Under the pieces are notes generated by a model. It worked only from the letters and a program-made list of their open reading frames with translations. It made no database searches and was not told where the DNA came from. Position numbers and translations under genes: made by a program. From positions 1 through 19,315 of the forward strand of contig DATLTB010000005.1 of the NCBI GenBank assembly GCA_035533815.1: DNA of 19,315 nt, written 5' to 3'. Below, piece by piece: positions 13,582 through 19,315 of the stretch (positions within the stretch are counted from its first letter, which is position 1; each line of letters starts with the position of its first letter). This DNA is from JANWKA01 sp035533815 (GTDB lineage: Bacteria; Bacteroidota; Bacteroidia; Chitinophagales; Chitinophagaceae).

Positions 13582-15276
13582 ATGGACATCCCAAGGAGAA
13601 TGCCCCCTATGCCCCGGATCATATTTCCTTATTTCCTTTTTTTTACGCTGTTATGCTGGCTAACCGATTGCCGTTTCCTGCACCGACCACCCCGGCATGA
13701 CCTTACTCCAATCGGGGAGAATCTGGATAACCGCGTACAGGATAATATCCGCATGCAGCTTCAATATGGTCTGGCAACCAGGACCGGGTCTGCGGGGACC
13801 TTCAGCCAGTACAGGCTAACTGCGCTGGAAAGACTGTACAGTCAAAGGGATTATAAGGCCCTCTGGTCGGAAAATGGTTACCTGAATATCCCAGCCCATA
13901 CCTTGCTCAGCCAGGTTGAGGGAGCAGATGCAGTAGGTCTGGATCCCGCCGATTATTTTGAAGCTTCCCTGAAAGCCCTCATTCCCGCAACAAACCGGAA
14001 AATAGCCCGCAGGGACGCTGCAGGATGGGCCAGGGCAGATATCCTGCTCAGTGAAGCGTGCTTGAAACTGTTCGTTCAGGTGCATTTCGGAGTACTGGGT
14101 CCTGATAGCCTTTCCCTGCGAAAGCAAAATACATTCTCAGATACATCACTGGCATTGATGGTCAGCAGGGGGGTCCAAAATAATATCCTGGACAGTATGA
14201 TTGATTCCCTGGAACCCCGCTATATCCAATTTGGTTTGCTAAAATCTGCTTTATCCCGGTATATCCTGCAAAATGGCAAAAGGGTTTGGGATAGTCTTCC
14301 CCTTAACAAGCTGGATTCTTCCGGATTTCCGGACCTGGTAGCCAGCCGCCTGGTCCAGGGGGGTGAACTGGACACTGCGGATATCCGGCATCAAGCCCGC
14401 ATCATCCGGGCGTTAAAGCGGTTTCAACGCACCCATAATCTCTACCCGGATGGTCAGGCGGGAAGTCAAACTGTGGAAGCGCTTAATGTGACGGCCGGGG
14501 CACGGATCCGGCAGATCAGGATCAATCTGGAACGATGGAGGGAAATGCCTGATACGCTTCCTTCATGCTATGCCCTGGTCAATATCCCTGCTTTCGGTTT
14601 TCAGCTCTGGGACAACGATACCCTGCGGCTGCAATCACGGGTGATCGTGGGCGCCCCCCTTACCCCCACCCCCCAATTGAACTCTTCCATACTTAATTTT
14701 CAATTATTTCCCTACTGGAGGTTGCCGATGAGCATTGTGGTGAAGGAAGTCCTGCCCGGGATTAAAAAAAACAAAGAATATCTCCGGAAATTCAACTTAC
14801 AGGTACTGGACCGGCATAACCGGATTGTGGATTCTTCCGCCCTCCACTGGAACAGGTACAGCAAGAATTACTTCCCCTATTTGATCCGTCAGATGACGGG
14901 CCTGGATAATTCCCTGGGCATCATCAAATTCAATTTCCGCAATAAATACAGCGTGTATATGCATGATACCAATGCGCGTGGACTTTTCGGACGGCAGTAC
15001 CGGGCACTGAGCCATGGTTGTGTGAGGCTCCAGCAATGGGACAGCCTGTCCAGGTACCTGGTGAGGAATGACAAGCTGCGCCATATCGAGGATAGCCTGG
15101 TGGTCTGGGAAAAGCTGCAGGTACAAAAGCAGGTCAGTCTCACCCGGAGGCTCCCCTTCTATATCCGGTATTTTACCTGCCAGGTGAATGCCTCCGGTCA
15201 CCTCATATTTGATCAGGATATTTATGGGTATGATAGCTTGCAGGAAAAACAGGCAGGGATGAACCTGCAGGATTGA
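13582..15276 (+). CDS. L,D-transpeptidase (YcbB/LdtD-like) with peptidoglycan-binding domain
   Basis: Envelope enzyme predicted to form 3-3 cross-links in peptidoglycan or to attach proteins to it. Within 564 residues, an N-terminal hydrophobic segment (about 13-28) ends in LTDC (27-30), either a signal anchor or an atypical lipobox (Asp before Cys is unusual). A YcbB-like scaffold follows (about 60-250, with LYSQRDYKALWSENGYL), then a PG_binding_1 domain (about 263-303, RALKRFQRTHNLYPDGQAG). The YkuD catalytic domain (about 328-490) has His461 in VYMHDT and the SHGCVRL motif with catalytic Cys480 and Arg482. ATGs at codons 7 and 10 are alternative starts. It converges on rpiA with 9 bp between stops. 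Confidence 0.93.
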   Translation: MDIPRRMPPMPRIIFPYFLFFTLLCWLTDCRFLHRPPRHDLTPIGENLDNRVQDNIRMQLQYGLATRTGSAGTFSQYRLTALERLYSQRDYKALWSENGYLNIPAHTLLSQVEGADAVGLDPADYFEASLKALIPATNRKIARRDAAGWARADILLSEACLKLFVQVHFGVLGPDSLSLRKQNTFSDTSLALMVSRGVQNNILDSMIDSLEPRYIQFGLLKSALSRYILQNGKRVWDSLPLNKLDSSGFPDLVASRLVQGGELDTADIRHQARIIRALKRFQRTHNLYPDGQAGSQTVEALNVTAGARIRQIRINLERWREMPDTLPSCYALVNIPAFGFQLWDNDTLRLQSRVIVGAPLTPTPQLNSSILNFQLFPYWRLPMSIVVKEVLPGIKKNKEYLRKFNLQVLDRHNRIVDSSALHWNRYSKNYFPYLIRQMTGLDNSLGIIKFNFRNKYSVYMHDTNARGLFGRQYRALSHGCVRLQQWDSLSRYLVRNDKLRHIEDSLVVWEKLQVQKQVSLTRRLPFYIRYFTCQVNASGHLIFDQDIYGYDSLQEKQAGMNLQD

Positions 15277-15285
15277 GCATTCCCG

Positions 15286-15963
15286 TCACTGTTGTTTTTT
15301 CTCCAGAATTTCTACCTCTCCGTCGGAGCGTCCGAACAGGACGATATCTGCCATTCCCAGGAAAAGCCCGTTCTCGGCAATACCCGCGATATCCTTCAGC
15401 CGCTTTTGCAGTTTTACCGGATCGGGGATCGGTCCAAAAGAGCAATCAATAATGTAATTTCCGTTATCGGTCACAAAAGGGGAAGTTCCTTCATTGCGGA
15501 GGACCGGGATGGCCCCCAGGGATTTCAATTGACTGAAAGTGAGTTCCCAGGCGAAGGGAAAAACCTCCACCGGCAGGGGAAAAGTTCCCAGCTGCTTGAC
15601 GAGTTTGGATTCGTCGGCAACCACGATGAATTGCTTGCTGTTATAGGCAATGATCTTTTCCCTTAACAGCGCGCCTCCTCCTCCCTTGATCAGATTAAGT
15701 CCCTGATCCACTTCATCCGCCCCGTCAATGTCCAGGTCAATCCGGTTAACTGCGGCAAAGGAGATCATGGGGATCCCCAGTTCCCGGGCAAAGGTTTCGG
15801 TTTGGTGTGAGCTGGCGACGGCCTTAATCTGGAGTCCCTGCTGCACCCGGTGTCCGATCTCCCGGATCGCCCAATAGGCGGTGGATCCTGTTCCGAGTCC
15901 CACCGTCATCCCAGGCCGGATATAGTCTGCGGCTTTTTCCCCCGCCTGCTGCTTGGCATTCAT
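15286..15963 (-). CDS. rpiA: ribose-5-phosphate isomerase A
   Basis: Interconverts ribose-5-phosphate and ribulose-5-phosphate in the pentose phosphate pathway. The 225 residues match the RpiA family in length. Motifs seen are VGLGTGSTAYWAI near residue 20 (phosphate binding), SSHQTE near 51, DIDGADEVD with the two catalytic-site Asp residues, LIKGGGGALLREK with the catalytic Lys and Glu, and a VVADESKLV stretch. The ATG at 15963 gives MNAKQQAGEKAADYIRPGM, a normal N-terminus. It lies 53 bp downstream of the type II isocitrate dehydrogenase on the same strand, so the three minus-strand genes may form one unit. Pentose-phosphate intermediates also link it to deoC and PNP. Confidence 0.96.
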   Translation of the reverse strand: MNAKQQAGEKAADYIRPGMTVGLGTGSTAYWAIREIGHRVQQGLQIKAVASSHQTETFARELGIPMISFAAVNRIDLDIDGADEVDQGLNLIKGGGGALLREKIIAYNSKQFIVVADESKLVKQLGTFPLPVEVFPFAWELTFSQLKSLGAIPVLRNEGTSPFVTDNGNYIIDCSFGPIPDPVKLQKRLKDIAGIAENGLFLGMADIVLFGRSDGEVEILEKKQQ

Positions 15964-16016
15964 GTCTGCAAACTTAGGAAAAATTGCCTTTAGTTATATA
16001 TCTATTTAATAATCAA

Positions 16017-17246
16017 TTAAGTATTCATTTTATTCTTCAATTCATCAGCCAGCACATCCAGGAACTCTTCAGTATACAGAAAATGGGTCCCATGTTCCAC
16101 CCGGCTGCCATGGATGCAGACTGCCAGGTCCTTGGTCATCTGCCCCTTTTCCACTACTGACACGCAGACTTCCTCCAGAATCCGGGAAAAACGGATCAGG
16201 TCCGGCTGGTCATCCAGCATGCCCCTGAACTGCAGACCCCTCGTCCAGGCATAAATGGAAGCAATCGGGTTGGTGGAAGTAGGTTTGCCGGACTGGTAAT
16301 CCCTGTAATGCCGGGTAACCGTACCATGGGCAGCTTCGGCTTCCATGGTCTTTCCATCTGGGGTAACCAGGGTGGAAGTCATCAGGCCCAGGGATCCAAA
16401 CCCCTGGGCTACCGTATCACTCTGCACATCCCCGTCGTAGTTCTTGCAGGCCCAGACAAAATTCCCATGCCATTTGAGGGAACTGGCCACCATATCATCA
16501 ATCAGGCGGTGCTCATAAGTCAGTCCTTCCCGGATGAACTTCCCGGAAAATTCCGTCTCATATATTTCCTGGAAAATATCCTTGAAACGACCATCATATT
16601 TTTTCAGGATGGTGTTCTTGGTGGACAGGTATAAGGGCCATTTTTTCAACAGGGCCTGGTTGAAGCAGGCCCGGGCAAACCCCCGGATGGATTCATCGGT
16701 ATTATACATGGCCAGGGCTACCCCGTTACCCTTGAACTGGTAGACTTCATATTCAGTTACCGGGCCTTCTTCGGGTTCAAACCGGATGGTGAGCTTTCCC
16801 CTGCCGGTGGTGAGAAAATCAGTGGCCCTGTACTGGTCCCCGAAGGCATGGCGGCCAATGCAGATGGGCGCCGTCCAGTTTGGGACCAGCCGGGGGATAT
16901 TGCTGATCACGATGGGTTCCCGGAATACCGTGCCGTCCAGGATATTGCGGATGGTGCCATTGGGGGATTTCCACATTTGTTTCAAGCCAAATTCCCTGAC
17001 CCGGGATTCATCGGGGGTGATGGTGGCGCACTTGATGCCGACTCCGAATTCCAGGATGGACCTGGCCGCTTCTGTGGTTACCTGGTCATCGGTATCATCC
17101 CGGTGCTCCAGGCCCAGGTCAAAGTACCGGATGTCCAGGTCCAGGTAGGGGAGGATCAGTTTTTCCCGGATGGACTTCCAGATGACCCTGGTCATTTCAT
17201 CACCGTCCATTTCCACGACTGGACGGTTCACTTTGATTTTATGCAT
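16017..17246 (-). CDS. icd: NADP-dependent isocitrate dehydrogenase, type II (eukaryotic IDH1/2-like)
   Basis: Decarboxylates isocitrate to 2-oxoglutarate. The 409 residues align closely with human IDH1/2. Isocitrate-binding residues appear in KSPNGTIRNI (Arg100), TVFRE (Arg109), CIGRHAFGDQYRATDF (Arg132, Tyr139), LSTKNTILKKYDGRFK and LIDDMVA, with metal-binding Asp residues in NYDGDVQSD. AAHGTVTRHYRDYQ carries the Arg-His pair (312-313) that binds the NADP 2'-phosphate, so NADP use is well supported by family knowledge. The start ATG at 17246 gives MHKIKVNRPVVEMDGDEMTR, the family N-terminus. It begins 19 bp downstream of a second, type I isocitrate dehydrogenase, and rpiA follows 53 bp after its stop. 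Confidence 0.96.
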   Translation of the reverse strand: MHKIKVNRPVVEMDGDEMTRVIWKSIREKLILPYLDLDIRYFDLGLEHRDDTDDQVTTEAARSILEFGVGIKCATITPDESRVREFGLKQMWKSPNGTIRNILDGTVFREPIVISNIPRLVPNWTAPICIGRHAFGDQYRATDFLTTGRGKLTIRFEPEEGPVTEYEVYQFKGNGVALAMYNTDESIRGFARACFNQALLKKWPLYLSTKNTILKKYDGRFKDIFQEIYETEFSGKFIREGLTYEHRLIDDMVASSLKWHGNFVWACKNYDGDVQSDTVAQGFGSLGLMTSTLVTPDGKTMEAEAAHGTVTRHYRDYQSGKPTSTNPIASIYAWTRGLQFRGMLDDQPDLIRFSRILEEVCVSVVEKGQMTKDLAVCIHGSRVEHGTHFLYTEEFLDVLADELKNKMNT

Positions 17247-17265
17247 GGGATAAAATTATGGGTAT

Positions 17266-18561
17266 TTAGGGTATTGGGTCCTTAACAGCTGGAGACAGGT
17301 GTAGAATGATCTCTCCCGCAAATTCACTGCAGCTGACCAGGGTAGCATCGCTCATCAGCCGGTAAAAATCCAGGGTTACCCGCCTTCGGCGCAATACCGT
17401 GGTCAGCCCTGCCAGGATCAGGTCTGCCGCTTCCTTCCATCCCAGGTACTGGAGCATCATCACCCCGCTCAGGATCAGGGAAGAGGGATTGGCAATATCC
17501 TGGCCAGCGAGCTGGGGAGCTGTGCCATGGGTGGCTTCGAATATCGCATGGCCGGTCTGGTAGTTGATATTGGCACCCGGGGAAATCCCGATGCCTCCCA
17601 CCGATGCTGCCAGTGCATCGGAGATATAATCTCCGTTCAGGTTGAGGGTGGCTATGACAGAATAAGCTTCCGGGGCAAGCAGGATCTGCTGCAGGAAGTT
17701 ATCGGTAATCACATCCTTGATGAGTACCCGTCCATGGGCCAAGGCCACCTGCATATCCCGGTTGGCGGCTACAGTCCCTTTTTCCTGCTGCAGGGTTTCC
17801 CAGGTCAGCCAGCTGTAGGTGGATTCCGGGAACTCCCTGGCTGCCAGGTCATAGCCCCATTGCCGGAACGCCCCTTCCGTGAACTTCATGATATTTCCCT
17901 TGTGCACCAGGGTGACCGAAGGACAGTGGTGGTCCAGGGCATATTGGATCGCTGCCCGGATCAGCCTTTCAGAACCTTCCCGGGAAACCGGTTTAATGCC
18001 CAGGGAGGTCGAGGCAGGGAACCGGATATTGGTGACCCCCATTTCCTGACGCAGGAAATGCAGTAATTTTTCCGCACCCGGAGTGCCGGTCATCCATTCT
18101 ATTCCCGCATAGATATCTTCCGTGTTTTCCCTGAAGATGACCATGTTGACCTGCTGGGGATGCCTGAGCGGGGAGGGAACCTGTTCAAACCAGCGGACCG
18201 GGCGTACACAGGCATACAGGTCCAGTTCCTGCCGCAGGGCGACATTCAGGGAACGGATCCCGCCACCTACCGGGGTGGTCAGGGGCCCCTTGATGGAGAC
18301 CAGGCATTGTTTCAGGGTGCCCAGGGTTGCTGCCGGAAGCCATTCTCCAGTTGTTTTCCAGGCTCTTTCCCCGGCCGGTAATTCTTTCCAGCATATTTTC
18401 CTGCAGCCGCCATAGGCCATTTCCACGGCGGAATCAAGGACCCTTGCGCAGGCCTTGCGGATATCCGGCCCGATGCCATCCCCTTCCAGAAAGGGAATCA
18501 CGGGCTGGTCGGGCACTATCAATTGGCCTCCCTGCAGCTGTATGAATCCGGAATTGTTCAT
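17266..18561 (-). CDS. isocitrate dehydrogenase, type I (E. coli/B. subtilis-like) with altered coenzyme pocket
   Basis: A 431-residue protein of the bacterial homodimeric type I family, closest in pattern to B. subtilis/E. coli Icd and very different from its neighbour. Substrate residues are conserved: RSLNVALRQ (Ser104, Asn106, Arg110), Arg120, Arg144 and Tyr151 in FRENTEDIYAGIEW, Lys221 in VHKGNIMKFTEG, and metal Asp287, Asp311 and Asp315. The NADP-phosphate contacts of E. coli (Arg292', Lys344, Tyr345, Tyr391) are Ala296, Gln350, Leu351 and Leu397 here; Val351 is Ala357, as in NAD-dependent forms; only Arg395 (Arg401) remains. Catalysis is expected to be intact, with coenzyme preference shifted away from NADP (inference). 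A homoisocitrate or isopropylmalate enzyme is less likely given the isocitrate signature. Likely first gene of the icd-icd-rpiA unit. Confidence 0.92.
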   Translation of the reverse strand: MNNSGFIQLQGGQLIVPDQPVIPFLEGDGIGPDIRKACARVLDSAVEMAYGGCRKICWKELPAGERAWKTTGEWLPAATLGTLKQCLVSIKGPLTTPVGGGIRSLNVALRQELDLYACVRPVRWFEQVPSPLRHPQQVNMVIFRENTEDIYAGIEWMTGTPGAEKLLHFLRQEMGVTNIRFPASTSLGIKPVSREGSERLIRAAIQYALDHHCPSVTLVHKGNIMKFTEGAFRQWGYDLAAREFPESTYSWLTWETLQQEKGTVAANRDMQVALAHGRVLIKDVITDNFLQQILLAPEAYSVIATLNLNGDYISDALAASVGGIGISPGANINYQTGHAIFEATHGTAPQLAGQDIANPSSLILSGVMMLQYLGWKEAADLILAGLTTVLRRRRVTLDFYRLMSDATLVSCSEFAGEIILHLSPAVKDPIP

Positions 18562-18706
18562 CGGTCAGGTAAAAAGATCAAGGGTCAGTCTGATTTGCGC
18601 TTGCGAATTTACAGCAGTCCGGCCGTTTGCCGACTGGAAAATCCCCGGAAGGACTTCCATCACACAAATAGTCATTTTTACCCTCGGAAGGGAATTTCAA
18701 ATGGCA

Positions 18707-18738
18707 AAATACCCCGGGCACTTGACCCGGGAGTATTT
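18707..18738 (-). terminator. hairpin downstream of the DoxX gene
   Basis: AAATACCCCGGG (18707-18718) pairs with CCCGGGAGTATTT (18726-18738) with one bulged base and a 7-nt loop. Read on the minus strand it follows the DoxX stop by 33 bases and runs into a T-rich 3' arm, consistent with an intrinsic terminator separating DoxX from the isocitrate dehydrogenase unit. Confidence 0.55.
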
Positions 18739-18771
18739 GGGGAGAATTATACCACTGAGCTTTAGCCGGGA

Positions 18772-19182
18772 TCAGGCAGAAAGGGCAAACAGGTGATCCA
18801 GGGAAAAAAGACCGGCACCCAACATCAGCAGCACCAAAAATATGATCCCATAAAGCAGGCCTATTTCCTTTTTGGCAAAAGGTTCCCGGCCATGGGCCAG
18901 GAATACGGCTGTACCCATATTGATAATCAGCGGAATGGCAGCCAGCCGGGTGAATAATCCCAGGATGATCAGCCCGGAACAAAACACTTCGGCAAAAATG
19001 GATAGCGATAAGGAAATACTGCTGGAACCGACAAAGGCGGGAAAGCGCTTGGCATATTCCGGGAATTGCCTGAGTTTCGGCAGCCCATGGGTCAGCATGA
19101 AGGATCCGGTAAATAATCTCAACAGCAATAAGCCTGCGCTGAACATATATCCTGCGGGTTCAGTAAAAGAAAACGAATTCAT
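18772..19182 (-). CDS. DoxX-family membrane protein
   Basis: A 136-residue integral membrane protein with about four hydrophobic segments (about 14-32, 53-75, 79-97 and 107-130). The family pattern is visible: LLLLRLFTGSFMLTHGLPKL near 18-37, then a GLFTRLAAIPLIINMGTAVFLAH stretch and a basic loop KKEIG. DoxX proteins are widespread and poorly characterised; some take part in thiosulfate oxidation or redox stress, but no specific role can be assigned here. The ATG at 19182 fits the first membrane span well. A hairpin follows the gene, so it is probably transcribed alone. Confidence 0.88.
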   Translation of the reverse strand: MNSFSFTEPAGYMFSAGLLLLRLFTGSFMLTHGLPKLRQFPEYAKRFPAFVGSSSISLSLSIFAEVFCSGLIILGLFTRLAAIPLIINMGTAVFLAHGREPFAKKEIGLLYGIIFLVLLMLGAGLFSLDHLFALSA

Positions 19183-19258
19183 AAATTTTCGGTTCGGAAA
19201 CCCAGCGGTCTTGCCGCAGGGAGGAGAACCACTTCCTTTTTAAGTTTAAATGCCTTGG

Positions 19259-19278
19259 CTATATTTGACTATATTTGA
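19259..19278 (+). promoter_or_regulatory. tandem TATATTTG boxes before the last gene
   Basis: CTATATTTGA occurs twice in immediate succession (19259-19268 and 19269-19278). Each copy contains TATATTTG, a match to the Bacteroidota -7 box TAnnTTTG, 8-19 bases before the ATG at 19286. They may be alternative promoter cores or the edge of a mobile element. Confidence 0.35.
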
Positions 19279-19285
19279 ATAGGTT

Positions 19286-19315
19286 ATGAAACTGACCCTC
19301 CAAGTCAAGCTTCTG
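19286..19315 (+). CDS. start of a rightward gene, possibly TnpB/IS605 OrfB-like (truncated by the window)
   Basis: Ten codons from an ATG (MKLTLQVKLL) are open to the right edge. This opening resembles the first strand of some TnpB/IS605 OrfB proteins as I remember them, but ten residues cannot establish a family. AT-rich DNA with a tandem repeat lies just upstream. Confidence 0.3.
   Translation, partial: MKLTLQVKLL

Overview
The window comes from a member of the Bacteroidota, possibly a Chitinophagia- or Sphingobacteriia-like lineage. Four things point there: a type IX secretion C-terminal sorting domain on the first (partial) protein, a Bacteroidota-type putative porin, an 800-residue orphan MacB/FtsX-like permease, and weak Shine-Dalgarno sequences with occasional TAnnTTTG boxes. 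Gene bodies are about 50-57% G+C. A stretch from about 11.2 to 13.1 kb is clearly more AT-rich (25-30% in sampled intergenic lines, about 40% in the one gene there). No rRNA, tRNA, CRISPR array or phage module was seen.

Layout. 1-2.2 kb (+): the end of a secreted T9SS cargo protein, then cytidylate kinase and deoxyribose-phosphate aldolase 5 bp apart. 2.2-2.45 kb: a gap with two overlapping, mutually exclusive hairpins. 2.4-5.5 kb (+): an orphan ABC-type permease and a small secreted protein. 5.5-6.75 kb (-): succinyl-CoA ligase beta subunit, divergent from 6.9-9.7 kb (+): purine nucleoside phosphorylase overlapping an outer-membrane porin by one base (TGATG). 9.9-10.5 kb (+): a small regulator fusing an HMA-like CxxC metal-binding domain to an AraC-type DNA-binding domain; its first beta strand appears to lie upstream of the first ATG. 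10.5-11.2 kb (-): a secreted, probably outer-membrane protein with a GTG start. 11.2-13.2 kb: an AT-rich, gene-poor stretch with one VOC/PhnB-like gene and several copies of a GGTAACCCCG-type repeat. 13.2-15.3 kb (+): a free-standing HMA metal-binding protein, a candidate 26-residue basic microprotein, and a YcbB-like L,D-transpeptidase. 15.3-18.6 kb (-): ribose-5-phosphate isomerase A and two isocitrate dehydrogenases of different subfamilies in tandem. 18.8-19.2 kb (-): a DoxX-family membrane protein. The last 30 bases begin a rightward gene that may be a TnpB-like IS protein.

How the genes fit together. Much of the window is central carbon and nucleotide metabolism. PNP releases (deoxy)ribose-1-phosphate, DeoC splits deoxyribose-5-phosphate, RpiA handles pentose phosphates, Cmk charges CMP/dCMP, and SucC and the isocitrate dehydrogenases serve the TCA cycle. 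The most notable observations are as follows. (1) The type I isocitrate dehydrogenase has lost most of the NADP-phosphate contacts, while its type II neighbour keeps the NADP-type signature, which suggests a paired NAD/NADP set. (2) A metal-sensing-looking HMA-AraC regulator lies near an HMA protein and a repeat family that could be its operators or a mobile palindromic element. (3) The PNP carries Asp where the mammalian 6-oxopurine-specific enzyme has Asn. No known defence or biosynthetic system was recognised. Cofactor, specificity and regulatory proposals are inferences from sequence.
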